DNA of 64,000 bases from Populus alba (GCF_005239225.2 NC_133301.1:12896318-12960317), one strand, 5' to 3'. Positions 47,900 to 60,739 are shown, numbered from the stretch's first letter. Notes: generated by a model not told the origin, from the sequence alone. Translations and numbers: made by a program.

Positions 47900-50800
47900 A
47901 TGGTATCGAGTATTACTATCATCATCCTCTTTCATGTATTTCTCTCTTTAAAATTGCATCCTGCAAAAACACAAGCATGGATCAAAGCTGGCTATTGGTT
48001 TTCTGGCAGTGACCTCCCAATTTCTGACATAAATTCTACCCTCTATACTCACCTTATTTGTGCTTTTGCTGGCCTTAATTCATCTTCGTATCACCTGTCT
48101 ATCTCCTCCTCAGATGACCCACTCTTCTCTGCCTTCACAAACACCGTAAAACAGAAGAATCCATCGATCACTACCTTACTATCCATTGGAGGAGGAAGCA
48201 CAAACTATTCAACACTCTCTGCAATGGCAGGCAATTCTACTTACAGGAAGTTTTTCATAGATGACTCAATAAAAATAGCGAGGCATTATGGCTTTCAAGG
48301 GCTAGACTTCAGCTGGGTTTCGGCCAGCACAAGCGATAACATGGACAGTATGGGTACCCTCTTCGAAGAGTGGCGTGCTGCTATTGCTTTGGAGGGAAGA
48401 AACTCTAGCCTGTCAGAACTCATCCTGACAGCAGCCGTTCAGTACTCGCCAAGACTGGATTCCGGGAGTTTCCCTATAGACTCTATACGGAAGAATTTGA
48501 ATTGGACTCATGTGCTGGCTTTTGACTACTTCATGCCTACATGGGCTAACTACACGGCTGCTTTTGCAGCTTTGTATGATCCTGATAGTGATGTTAACAC
48601 TGATTTTGGAATAAGAGCATGGATTAATGGAGGATTACCGGCTAGTAAGTTGGTTTTAGGTTTGCCTTTCTATGGTTATGCGTGGAAACTTGCAAGCCCG
48701 AATGAAAATGCCATTGGCGCACCAGCAACGGGACCAGCCGTTACAGAAGATGGATCCATGAGCTATAAAGTTATCAATAATTATTTCAAAGCAAACGGAA
48801 GAGTTGATCCTATCTACAATTCCACTTATGTGGTAAATTACGGCATCGTAGGGTCAACTTGGATTAGTTTTGATGGTGTTGATGTTGTTAGAACTAAGGT
48901 TTCTTATGCCAAGGAGAAGGCCCTCCTCGGATATGTTGTATGGCAAGTCTCTCAAGATGACAACTGGGTACTCTCTCAAGCAGGTATGGGAATGTTCTTA
49001 AGCCACAAAATGGTTCTTTGACCATCGTGATAACAATGATGTCAAGAGGTTGGCCTTGATTGATTAATTTGATTATTAATGTGCAGTATATAGAGAATCT
49101 TGCCAGATAATTCTTTTTATCTGAATTCTTATGAATTCCTACTTGCTTCTGGGTAAAACCAAAAGGCCATCATCAGCTATTTGTCATTAAGGCTTGTCAT
49201 ATATAATGCAGGATTGGGTACCTACTTGCAGTTTTTTTTAATCTTTTGTGTGTTTAGATGGTTGGATATTGTCTGCCTATATATATAAATTCGACAATTG
49301 GTACCATCTGGCTGCCAAAAAATAATGATTTATCATCCTTGAATAATCTGTGATTACATTTTTTTATGCAAAACATCTGCATCATTTTGTTTTAAATCTT
49401 TCTTGAATAATCTTTTATCATCCTTGAATAATCTTTTAAAATTTACTGGACACAGACAATTCTGATCCCTAATTCACATAATATGTCTATGTCCTCAGCT
49501 GGGGGGGTTGACTCAGGTGGAGGGGTTGACCCCAAACACGAAGGACGACCAAAATCCCGTATATTGATTATCATCTTGACAACAATTGCTGCTGTTATTA
49601 TTCTACTGGGCTTGGCATTTTATTTCATAAGAATTAGAATCCTCAAATCAAAGAGTAAAGAAACAAAGTTGAAAGTAAATAATGCGGCAGCAGCAGGCGA
49701 CTTCGAGAGCAATAATCCTGAACTGATAGAATATAGTTTGGCAGATATTGAGAAAGCTACAGACCAGTTTGCATTTGAAAATAAGCTTGGGGAGGGTGGA
49801 TTTGGCCCTGTTTACAAGGTAATTAACTATTCTTTATAGGTTACAATGGGACATTACTCTTCAACTCATGATGCTATATTTTGTTGAGGATTCATGGAGA
49901 TATGGAACCATTTGCAAGAATGGGCTGTGAGTAAGCATTTCTAGAGACATGGTCCACTTGTGAAAATGGAGTCATTAAGTGTCTGTCTCCTGCCATTTAG
50001 AAAACTCTCTCTCTTTTGCAGGGATAAGACATGCTTATCTTTTTTGGAGATAACTTTCAAACTGTTGAATCAGGAAGATATAGGAGGCATATTCAAGATA
50101 ACTTGCAAACTGATATTGTGATAAACTCGTATACTAGAGATAGACTTCAATTCTATTTTAACTTTCCAGTAGCTTAAATATAGGAGAAGATATAGTTAGC
50201 ATATAATATAAATGCTGTAACAATTCTTTTTCTATTGTGATGAAAATATACCGAATACTCATTAAAATTCTTCTAATCTAAACCCCTTGCAATCTTCAAG
50301 CATTCAGATTTCAGTCTTTGAGTGAAAGAAATTAGCATGACATTCTGTTTTTCCAGGGTGTTTTACCAGGTGGACAAGAAATAGCAGTGAAAAAACTTTC
50401 GAAATCCTCTAGTCAAGGATTTGATGAATTCAAGAATGAGGTTATGCTCACTGCAAGATTACAACATGTAAATCTCGTGAAAGTTTTGGGATTTTGCGTT
50501 GGCAGAGAAGAGAAGGTGCTGGTCTATGAGTACATGCCAAAAAAAAAGCCTGGACTGTTACCTATATGGTTAGCACTCAGCATCCTTTTATGCTTCGATT
50601 TACAGAAATAAAAAAAGATTTGAGTGTGATCTAGTCTTTCATTGCATTACAATTTCCGACATTCTTATGCATGTTCGTGTCAGTAAGATCGAAAATGCTT
50701 ATAGCCTTGATAGTTTGTTATCTGATATGACAGATCCGATTAGGCGATATTTGTTGGATTGGAATAAAAGGGCAGAAATCATTGAAGGGATAATTCAAGG

Positions 50801-51594
50801 CCTTCTATACCTCCAAGAATATTCGAGACTGACAATTATCCATCGAGACTTGAAAGCCAGCAACATTTTACTGGATGGGGATATGAAGCCTAAGATATCT
50901 GATTTTGGTATGGCTAGAATTTTCACAAAAGATGAACAAGAAGCAAACACTGGCCGGGTTGTTGGGACATTGTAAGCATGATGCACAAATTCATTTCATA
51001 CATAAATTATTTTTGAAAACTTAACATTGTGAATGAAATCATCCTGTGCAGCGGTTATGTTCCTCCGGAATACGTCAGAAACGGCGTGTATTCCATAAAA
51101 TCTGATGTTTACAGTTTTGGAGTAGTACTACTGCATATCATAAGCGGCAAGAAGAATGGCTCCTTGTATGGTTCTGGTGAAAATTTAAGCCTCCTAGAAT
51201 ATGTAAGTTTCTTGATAACACAACTGACGATATTTTAGATTTTGCATTTGTCATGCATGATTATGATTTTTGTTAATTGCAGGCTTACGAGCTGTGGAAA
51301 GATGGTAAAGGCATGGAGATCATGGATCCATCGCTGGATGACACATTGTCCTCTTGTAAATTGATCAAATGCTTGCAAATTGCACTGCTATGTGTCCAAG
51401 AAAATCCTATTGATAGGCCGTCTATGCTGGAAGTTTCTTCAATGCTCAAAAACGAAACTGCCATTGTGACCATTCCCAAAAGGCCTGCTTTTTCTGTGAG
51501 GACAGATGAAGATGACGAAAACAGACCTGAGCAATTGCACTTAAATATTTGTTCAGTTGATGATGCAACAATCTCGCAAGTCGTCGGGCGATGA
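47900..51594 (+). CDS. GH18 chitinase-like receptor kinase, copy A (frameshifted in this sequence)
   Basis: Exons: 47900-48983, 49499-49818, 50357-50568, 50734-50971, 51052-51202 and 51283-51594. The chosen Met starts a signal peptide ([19 protein letters not shown]); an ATG 54 nt upstream has no such peptide. Residues 25-360 form a GH18 (class V chitinase) domain from [10 protein letters not shown] to DDNWVLSQ. The catalytic motif normally reads DxxDxDxE; here Q133, D136, S138 and V140 stand there, so the essential Glu is lost. A Gly-rich linker and one membrane segment follow (about 383-405). The Ser/Thr kinase has [10 protein letters not shown] (459-468), K480, [10 protein letters not shown] and DFGMAR. 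A nine-A run at 50539-50547 holds one base too many: this exon is 212 nt against 211 in copies B and C. The spliced frame then meets TGA at the exon junction. Without that base, 771 aa would be encoded. The architecture equals tobacco CHRK1. It may be a recent pseudogene, a truncated receptor or a sequencing error. Confidence 0.85.
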
Positions 51595-51737
51595 GGAAGT
51601 ACTTTCTTGCAGAAGCTTGAAGCAAATGCTAAATCTGTTTACAGACTTGAACAGCAAGCTCGTTGTGTTTTTTCTAGATTATTATCAAACAACTCCGTAA
51701 CTGAACTATAATGCCATGCAACATGCCTCTTTCCACT

Positions 51738-52715
51738 AAGCAGTTTGTTCTGAATAAATTTGCTCACTGGCTTTATGTCTTGGGACAACTTGCTATACGT
51801 AAAGTTATAACTTCTTTCCACTAAGCAGTTAGTTCTGATTATATATTTGCATTTTAGTTATGATATTTAACGATACAGATTCGGGTTCGGCTCTCCCTTT
51901 TTGCTAGGACTCAAATTCCTCCTTCAGGCCACCTTTTTGATACCGCTAAAATTCATCAGTCATAGCAAAATAAAATTTATATGAAAAAACTTTGATAGGC
52001 TGCTCCTGACGACGTATCAAAGGCCACCACAGGTCTTACATAAAAGTCTTCACGTCCTAACACAATTCTGGTGACCCTGCAAGTTATCAATTCCTTCTCT
52101 ACATTGAAATCTTGAACGTGGAATTATATGGATGCCAGCCCACGCAACAAGTTTTATCAAAATAGCTGTGGCTGGCTTCTCAAATGATGCTTCTTTCAAG
52201 AAGTTTCGCAGGTCAAAGGCATGGAGATCATGGACCCATAGCTGTGGTTAGTTCTGAATAAATTTTCTCACTGGCTTTATGTGTTGGGACAACTTGCTAT
52301 GCGTAAAGTTATAATGTCGAAATAAAGGTGCATGATTATATATTTGCATTTTAGTTATGATATTTAACGATAAAGATTCGGGTTCGGCTCTCCCTTTTTG
52401 CTAGGACTCAATTCCTCCTTCAGGCCATCAGTCATAGCAAAATAAAATTTATATGAAAAAACTTTCATAGGCTGCTCCTGACGACGTATCAAAGGCCATC
52501 ACAAGTCTTACACAAAAGTCTTCACGTACTAAGACAATTCTGGCGACCCTACAAGTTATCAATTCCTTCTCTACATTGAAATCTTGAACGTGGAATTATA
52601 TGGATGCCAGCCCACGCAACAAGTTTTATCAAAATATCTATCTGTGGCTGACTTCTCAAATGATGCTTCTTTCAAGAAGTTTCGCAGGTCAAATATTAGC
52701 ACAGATGTCTCCTGA
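51738..52715. repeat. Direct duplication of about 480 bp behind copy A, period about 504 bp
   Basis: Copy 1 (about 51748-52218) and copy 2 (about 52252-52690) share long near-identical blocks such as CTGACGACGTATCAAAGGCC, GAACGTGGAATTATATGGAT and CTTTCAAGAAGTTTCGCAGG. The junction at about 52213-52242 holds AAAGGCATGGAGATCATGGA, also found in the last kinase exon of copy A (51307-51326). Confidence 0.85.
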
Positions 52716-53940
52716 ATGTGTTTCCACTCTTTCCTCTCTTATTTTTCTAAGAAGTCGTGAGACTTTCTCATACTAGATTTTAGCTTTTCAACTGACTCGC
52801 CTGCGAAATAAATTCCCTGTCAAAATATAAAAGTTGGGTCGGGAAACGTGAAGGTTAAGTTGTGCCAAGAAAGAGAGGATTCGATTAAAAGATGAGAGGA
52901 TTAGGTTGAGTTGGGGAAAAAAGGGTTCGTCTGAAAAAATAAAAGGGTTAGTGTAACAGTGTTAAATACGCACAAGATGCACGCTTCGGCAGGCTATCCA
53001 AAATAGTGTTTAAGGGTGCTGGGAGCTATATCAATAGTAGGATAAATTAGTAACGCAGATTTGTGTAACTGTAGGTTTATCAAAGAAAAATCAGCAACAC
53101 AAATTTGTGTAGCTATAGGTTCGTCAAAGAATAATCAGCAACATAGATTGTTGACAAACATGGGTTGAACGATGAAATGTCGAGGTCAGGCAGGAAAACT
53201 CATCAGGGAAATAGGCTGACAATAACTGGGGCTGTCATGGAATTCGGCAGCGCAAATATTAGCAGCCTGTATGCAGATGCGAATTCGACAGCGCGCAACA
53301 ACTTGTGCAAGTCATGGGTTCGACTTGGCACGATCTAAAACTTGGACGAAGGATTGTTCAAAACATACAGGTGACTTAACAACTGACGCAACAAGAACTG
53401 GTAGTTAGGGCTGCCATGTGAGCATGCAAGAACGTGGATGAGTGGGAGTTATGGACTTCCTAGATCATGGGATCATAGGACAAAACGTGGGGGCTGATCA
53501 AGGGGATTGCTCTACAAGCTGCTGGATCATGGGATCATGGGCAGTAACTGTCCACTACTTCTAAAAAATAAGCCTCTAAGATCATGGAGATTATGGGAGA
53601 GAAAGTATCCCATTATATCCTGAAAAAAAAAAAGATTATAGGTGTGTCTTATAGCTCACATAGTTGATTATAAATAGTTGTTGTAGCTATTGTTTATAGG
53701 TAGGAAATAACATATGTGTAAGCTTGGTGGAGGCTGCAAACAGCTAAAAGAGGGGAAAGACGAGATATTTCAGCATCTCTGTTCTGAAGAGGGAAATTAG
53801 GACACCTGTCAAAGAGCAAGCCAAAACCTACTTGTACAAGTAACTGAAAACTTCCTAGCACATCCCCTTTTGCTGGTGTCTTAGCACAAGCAAAAATAGT
53901 TTTTTTATTTAGTATCAAAACTAATAATCAGACAATTTTA
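52716..53940. mobile_element. Possible LTR-retrotransposon remnant with a 44-bp tandem repeat
   Basis: Three units with period 44 start at about 53051, 53095 and 53139 (CAACACAAATTTGTGTAGCT type). Further right the DNA is G-rich, with GGATCATGGGATCATGGG-like words. A TATA-like word (ATTATAAATAGTTG at about 53668) is followed by about 230 bp of balanced sequence, as in a plant LTR promoter. No coding domain or paired LTR is seen, so the class is uncertain. Confidence 0.35.
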
Positions 53941-54110
53941 AAATACTTTAAGAGAATGTTTGAAATTTTTTTTAAAATAATTTTTTTATATTTTAAATCT
54001 TTTTAATGTGTTGATCTTAAAAATAATTTTTATAAAATAAAAAAAATTATTTTAATATATTTCAATACAAAACATATTTTAAAAAATAACTCTCAGCAAC
54101 TATAACTTGA
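53941..54110. repeat. MITE-like AT-rich dispersed repeat, copy
   Basis: AATGTTTGAAATTTTTTTTA leads to a core TTAATGTGTTGATCTTAAAA and ends AAAAAATAACTCTCAGCAAC, the family layout. Confidence 0.4.
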
Positions 54111-54685
54111 CAATGCAAAGAATGATTCATTTGGATGGACCCCAAAACTCAGAATCAATGGAATGTGGACACGCTAAGCCGGTCAAATCACTCGACTTTC
54201 TATCAGGTATTTTAGGATCGTCACTTTTATATCTCGTCAAAATCCAGTTATTTTGGAAGAGAAATTTTTTGAATTTTCTAATATCGATATAAATAATCTT
54301 TCTTTGACAAAATTAAAAAGAAAGGTTGAATTTTTAGGATGTAAAAGTTGACTGGAAATATCGTTGTACGATAACAACTACAAGGTGCCACCAAACCATG
54401 TATAAAAACAAAACAAAAAATATTAAAAAAGCGTATAGTTTTTTTTTTTTTTCGTCCTACCACATGGCAACATGATCAAGGTGAAAACTAATTGAGCATT
54501 GATTGTTCCTTCTAGGAAAAAACACAGACTGCACGTTAACTGGCAAGACTAAAAACATTCTCGTTTATTACACTTCAAGCAAATAACCTTTCAGAAAAAT
54601 GCGAGGCCCCAGATCCAAGAGTTTCACTTCTCACGGATACAGATTAGGAGTCCTGCTGGGGTTGCAAAAGCAAGCTTCTTCTTCA
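54111..54685 (+). promoter_or_regulatory. Upstream region of GH18-RLK copy B
   Basis: The DNA is mixed in composition, with a T run at 54440-54452. An in-frame ATG at 54599 would add 29 residues (starting MRGPRSKSF) before the signal peptide. These look unlike a secretory start, so the region is read as leader and promoter. Confidence 0.35.
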
Positions 54686-57600
54686 ATGGCTTGCAACACT
54701 ATGATCATCACCCTCCTTCTCTTTCTATCTTCCCATGTTCATAGCTCAAACTCCCAAGAAACCTGGATTAGAGCAGGTTACTGGGATTCCGTCAGTGAAA
54801 TGCCCGTTTCTAATATCAATTCTGCTCTTTTTACTCACCTTGTATGTGCCTTTTCTGTTATAAATTCTTCTACTTATCATATTCATATTAACTCTTCCAA
54901 AGAATCCTACTTCTCCACCTTCACAGGCACTGTCAGGGCTAAGAACCCTTCAGTTAAAACCCTTCTATCCATCTTGGCTAGGAGAGGGGGTCTTCCAACT
55001 TTTTCCTCAATGATAAATCAGTCTTCTTATAGAAAGTCTTTTATCGAGTCCTCGATATATACAGCGAGGCTTTATGGTTTTGATGGCCTAGACCTTTCGG
55101 TTGGGCCAAGTATGAGCATCAACATGACCAATCTAGGAATCCTTTTCGATGAGTGGCGAGACGCTATAGCTTCTGATTCAAGAAAATCTGGCAAGTCACA
55201 GTTGCTCTTGGTAATGTCAGCTACTCACTCGCCTGCTCAGCACTCGGCTACTTATCCTATTGACATCATGAAAAGGACCTTAGATTGGATACATCTTGTT
55301 GCATATGACTATCATGTGCCTGCAGAATTTAATTTTACTGGTGCACATGCTGCTTTATATGGCACTTCAAATTGGGTTAACACCGATGAATGGATAAAGG
55401 AATGGCAAAGAGGAGGATTATCTGCTAGCAAACTGGTTTTGGGTTTGCCTTACCATGGTTATGCATGGACACTGGTGAACCCCAACGAAAAAGAGTTTGG
55501 AGCACCCTCCTCGGGTCCAGCTGTAACAAGTGATGGCTCCATGGGTTATAAGAATATTAAATCTTTCATTCAAGGTTATGGCTATGGAGCTGCAGCAGTG
55601 TACAATTCTACCTATGTTACGAAGCTTTTCGTTTTTGGGTCGATTTGGATCAATTTTGATGATGTGGAGACTATCAAGGCTAAGATTTCTTATGCAAAGG
55701 AAAACAATCTTAGTGGTTACAGCGTATTTCAGCTCTCCAATGACGATAACTGGATTCTTTCTCGAGCAGGTAGGTTGTTAGTGGAAATTTCGATCTCCCA
55801 TTTTATCTTCTTTATTTTAATGAAACACCGGACTAGAGATGTTTCAATTGCTTTTGAATTATCAATTGCCCTCCCCTGCAATACTAAGTTCTGTGAGGTG
55901 TGTTTTATAGAGTAAATGAGCTTTCACTGCAATAGAAAGATATCATAAAACAATACTTACATGATGATAAATGCTCGCAGCTCAGGGAAAAGATGAAGAT
56001 GGACTGAACAAGAGGAAGGTATTGGTAACTATTCTGGTTACGATTGCTGTGGTCATTCTCGTGTTGGGCACCATAATTTGTTGTTACTTTAGAAGGAAAA
56101 AACTCAGCTCAAAAGGTAACATCTTCCCGTTGTGACAATTTTCCAAATATATTAACCAAAATTTTGAGTTGGTTCAGCAATTATTACAACAGGATTAAGA
56201 TACAGTTAGTTCTTTGATTTGTTTCATGGTAACAGAAATTGCTGGGAGTGTCCAAAAATCACTATCTGTAGTGAAAATCAAAGTATCTGCTACTAGAGCT
56301 ATTAATAGCGATGCTCCAAATCTGCAAGCACTCAGTTTTGATACAATTGCTGCGGCTACTAATAACTTTTCGAGTGAAAACAAACTTGGAGCAGGTGGAT
56401 TTGGCTCTGTCTACAAGGTAAATAAATTTGGCAAAATATAAATGCGCTCTGATTCTTTCACTGCAGAACACTAATTACATATAAGCTGTATGTTTATATT
56501 CTATACGAAAGAAGGATTTCGAGGGTACAGAATATTGGCAAGTAATTGTCTTGAATGACTTTGAAAGGGTCGAAAGCATGACAGCTTGAGGCATTTGCTT
56601 TGCCAGGGTAAACTACCAAACGGAAAGGAAATAGCAGTGAAGAGACTGTCAAAAACTTCGACTCAAGGTGAAGAGGAGTTCAAAAATGAGGTCACACTTA
56701 CAGAAAAACTTCAACATGTGAATATAGTTACAGTTTTGGGATTTTGCACCGAGAGGGAAGAAAAGATGCTGATCTACGAGTACATGCCGAACAAGAGCTT
56801 GGATTTCTACATCTATGGTCAGTAGAATCTTTTTCTCTAGCTTAGTTTGGCCAACCTTCTAAATGTACCTCGAATAATTGTTGAAGGTCTCCTTCGATGT
56901 AGATCCAGTCAGAAGATACATGTTAGATTGGAGAAAACGCGTTCATATCATTGAAGGTCTTACTCAAGGGCTTCTGTATCTCCAAGAATACTCGAATTTT
57001 ACCATTATTCATCGAGACATAAAGAGTAGCAACGTTCTATTGGATGAGGAAATGAACCCTAAGATATCAGACTTTGGTATGGCTAGGCTCTTCAGGAAAG
57101 ATGAACTCGAAGCAAACACAAGCAGGATAGTTGGAACATAGTAAGGAAATTGTCTCAAAGTGGTATATATTTCGACATGAACTGTTTGCTAAATCTTCTC
57201 ATTCTTATTTATTTTTTGAATTGCAGTGGTTATGTTCCCCCTGAATATGTAAGAAAAGGCATATACTCCATGAAATATGATGTTTACAGCTTTGGAGTTC
57301 TTCTCCTGCAAATCATAAGTGGCAAGAGGAGTACATGTTACTATGGTGCAGACGAAAACTGGAACCTTCTTGAATATGTAAGTGATCAGTCACATCTTTT
57401 CCAATATATGAATGCATAATTCACTTTTTTTCTCCCATAGTCTGCATTTGAATACCAATATGGTTATCAAATTGTTTCAGGCATATGAATTATGGAAAGA
57501 TGGTGAAGGCGTGGAGTTTTTCGATTCATCGCTAGACGATTCCTTTTCATCATGTAAACTCACAAGATGCCTGCAAGTTGCTCTATTATGCGTCCAAGAA

Positions 57601-57783
57601 AATCCTTTGGACAGGCCATCTATGTTAAAAATTTCTTTGATGCTAAAAAATGAAAATGCTCCAATCGCCACTCCAAAAAGGCCTTCTTTTTCAACCAAAA
57701 GAGATGAAGAGGAGGACAGTGTTCTCAGGAATAAAATTTATTCTGTGAATGATGCAACAATATCTGACTTGGAACCTCGCTGA
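54686..57783 (+). CDS. GH18 chitinase-like receptor kinase, copy B (intact, 767 aa)
   Basis: Exons: 54686-55769, 55981-56115, 56236-56417, 56607-56817, 56903-57140, 57227-57377 and 57481-57783. They sum to 2304 nt with all junctions GT-AG. A signal peptide ([16 protein letters not shown]) leads a GH18 domain running from [16 protein letters not shown] to DDNWILSRA. The catalytic motif keeps D133 and D136 but has S138 and G140 in place of the third Asp and the Glu, so hydrolysis is not expected. Several Asn-X-Ser/Thr sites fit an extracellular domain. The membrane segment lies at about 375-398 ([20 protein letters not shown]). The kinase has P-loop [10 protein letters not shown] (458-467), K479, [10 protein letters not shown] (catalytic D576), DFG D594 and the segment GYVPPEY in place of the usual APE. 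It is an RD kinase close to the S-domain/DUF26 receptor group. From family knowledge, CHRK1-type receptors sit in the plasma membrane; their ligand is unproven. I infer a chitin-like or other glycan ligand. Confidence 0.92.
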
Positions 57784-58989
57784 AGTAAAGGCTTTCATGA
57801 ACAGAACTCAAGTGTCTCTCCTTTTTTCTTCCTGGTTGAACTGATTGTATGTATTCTTTCTAAGTTATTATGATAGATCCTGTTCTTTTATATCTTAATG
57901 ATTGTTGGCTACCAGAAAGGGTCCATCTCTCACAACAATGTAAGATCATTTACTATAGCTTTACAACCAGATGTATACAACAGTAGGAATGAGAACCCAG
58001 TGCTTTGGATAGAAGCCCTCATTTTTACTTCATGCAAAGCAGAATCAACCTGCATTTTAGTGTCAATCGCAATTATCAGAACAGCATTTAGGGAAAAGCA
58101 CTCGTCTCGATGATTGTTTCAAAAGTCAGCTTGTAGTTATGAAACCATAATAGCATGATCTTCTCAGAAGTTCCCTCCCTTTCTCTCTCAATAACATTAA
58201 GGGAATAGTCGTAAGGAAAGTAGCAAACTAGAAAAGGAAAATTAAGGGCATTTCTTCTCCAAGGAAAAACATAACCACGAAGATTGAATAGGATGTTGTG
58301 CGTGGCAACAAAACAAATTTGGTTAATCTGACCATTCAGCCTCATATTCCTTGCCGTATGCATTAAGCAATGGTGCAATAAGATTTTCTACAAAAAGAAG
58401 AAGAAGCTGTCTCGATTTTTTGGTTAGATAGAGATAGGGTAGGGTGAGAACTGAGAAGGGTTCTTTCTCTGTTTTCTCTGCTTTTATCAAGGTGACCGTA
58501 CGTGACTTACCCTTGGTCATGTGTCAAACTTCTTGGTTAAAATTGTTTCTTTCTATTTAGATTTTTTTTTCCTGCACGAACAATGAAAGGTATTGTGAAG
58601 GTCTGTGATTTCCATGTTTTTTATGGCGGGCAAGAGTCAAGGAAAACGGCTTCTGCTGATCCAATGTAGACAAAAAGGCAAGCTTGAAAGTTGGAAACTG
58701 CTTTTTCTTTGTTAATAAAACTACTTGATATGAAACTTTATTCTCAACAAAATAAAATTGAGAAATATGAACATGGTTTTTCTTGTGTTTGATGTATAGT
58801 CAGCAGCCTTGCGCAAAAAGGAAAGACTATATTCCTAGCTCTGTTGTAATTGCCAAATTCTGAGACGTAACCTCATCAGAACTTTAGTTCCTACTGTCGT
58901 TTATCCTTGTTCTCCAACTTGTTTCGAAGTCAAAATCATTCTTTGGATGCCACAATTAATTAACGGATTCCTCATTTGATCTCTTAGCA
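57784..58989. other. Intergenic between copies B and C, part 1
   Basis: The 3' UTR of copy B is probably at its start. No further gene is recognised; the minus-strand open frames at 58088-58520 have no motif I can name. Confidence 0.4.
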
Positions 58990-59435
58990 AATAAAATAAG
59001 AGGAGAACAAGAATCGTGAAGTTCAAGAATCTCCAGGCAAGAATTTCTGCACATTTGTTGTAGGTTCTGATAGATCAAGTGCTTGCCCAAAAGGCTTAAT
59101 TTTCATTTCATATAACAGCTATTTATATATAAAGATAGCAATCTTTACATGGAATAATCCCCGTATCAAAGGTAAAAGAGGAAAGAGTCCAGATGTTTAC
59201 AATCAAGGGTGTTTACAGGATGATATGATCATTGACTTACATGTGAGGAAAGCTCATTAGAGCTCGGGGGAATCCAGAGAAGTAGCCGTTCTAGAGATCC
59301 AATTACTTCCCCATCAAGTTGGAGCATGTTGATTGGATAAACCCCAACTTGTCTAGGATATAGCAGAATGCCTCTTTGCCAAGAGGCCTGGTAAAGATGT
59401 CAGCTAATTGAGAAGATGATGAAACAAACTTTGGA
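58990..59435 (-). mobile_element. Copia polyprotein C-terminus and probable 3' LTR piece
   Basis: On the minus strand, about 59432-59303 encodes KFVSSSSQLADIFTRPLGKE, then AFCYILDKLGF, and a TAA stop. This is the usual C-terminal end of plant copia polyproteins. The sequence to its left (58990-59300) would be the 3' untranslated part and LTR; its ends were not determined. No other copia domain is adjacent. Confidence 0.8.
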
Positions 59436-60739
59436 GGGATAACTCAATACCCACTGGGCAATTACCTACTTTTTGTGAATTTCATCTCCGTTTACTGCAT
59501 GTTTACTATTTCTATAGCATCTGTCAAAGAACCATATCAACCCAATAACTTAAATTATTAGATAAAATTTTAAGTTATAATTTATATTATTTTGTATTAT
59601 TTTTTGAAGTGAAAGCTTTTTGGATTTAAAATTTGTACAGATCTTATTATCTTGTACTTAATTTTTTATAAAATAAATAGAGATATAAGATTCTGATTAT
59701 TTAATTATTAAAATTTTAATATTATATAACAAGTTAAATTATTAGAGGAGGTGAAGGATTGATATATTATTATGTAAGAGTTGATATATCAAGATCAAAG
59801 TTCACGCAGCATGAAAAGACTGAAACTGATACCTTTGTCTGTAAAGGTGCGTACCTCCACAAGAATGGAAAGCAAGCACCAAACAGTTCTTTGACATTTG
59901 GTGCATTCACTTTAATGGTGATTCTGACATTTTTTTCTCTCTCTCCTTACATTGGTTTGGATTTTAAGGAGCGCTGACAAAGACCCTCCTTGTGAAGAAC
60001 AATTTCATTTTATGTGGTTCTCTTTGTCTGCAAGACATTCATGACACCTTCCCAGGCATATATAAGATCATGAGCATGTCCTGTTTTCCTCAAACATTAA
60101 GGATTCACATCTGTTCACTGACGCAGGAAAAAGGTTTGTTACCTGTCAATTAATATCTAGCCTCTCAATTCATTGCCATTCTTTAACATTTAAGCCCACT
60201 TGACTTTATTTGGTGTTTCAGAACATTAAAAAAAAAAAAAAAACAAATACGAAGAATATAAAATAAATTTATTTTTAAAACATTTTAAAATAAAAAATAA
60301 AATAAAATAATTAATTTAAAATATTTTAAAATAAAAAAATATTTTTGAAAACACCTAACATCAAAATATCAAACATTAGTAATACAAAAGAATGTAATGT
60401 TATATACGTGCACACTCTTTTAAATCAAATATATACATAATAATTAACATTAAATTTTTAATTAATGAATCACCTTCAACCATGCATATTAATTAAATGT
60501 TTTATTTTTAACCATAATCATAGCGACAGCTACCGCCACAACCACCGCGTTATGAACTCTAGAAAAAGTGGGCGCAATTTGTATGCAGTGTAGAAATTTC
60601 AATTCAACTGTGGTGGATATTAAGAATAATGTGAAGACGGTGTGTTAGTGTTAGAATTTTATTATGATGATAGTGATATATATATTTGGGACAAATGCTA
60701 ATATCTGAATTGGTTGATTTTTGTATCCCTAGCGGAACT
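59436..60739. other. AT-rich intergenic DNA
   Basis: A MITE-like copy lies at about 60210-60360 (A-rich, ATTTTAAAATAAAAAATAAA core). The open frame at 59759-59977 has no recognisable feature. Nothing else is seen. Confidence 0.4.

Noticed and set aside
54599..54685. Upstream in-frame ATG for copy B adding 29 residues
   Set aside because: The added segment is polar and would bury the signal peptide; the Met at 54686 gives a 1084-nt first exon equal to that of copy A.
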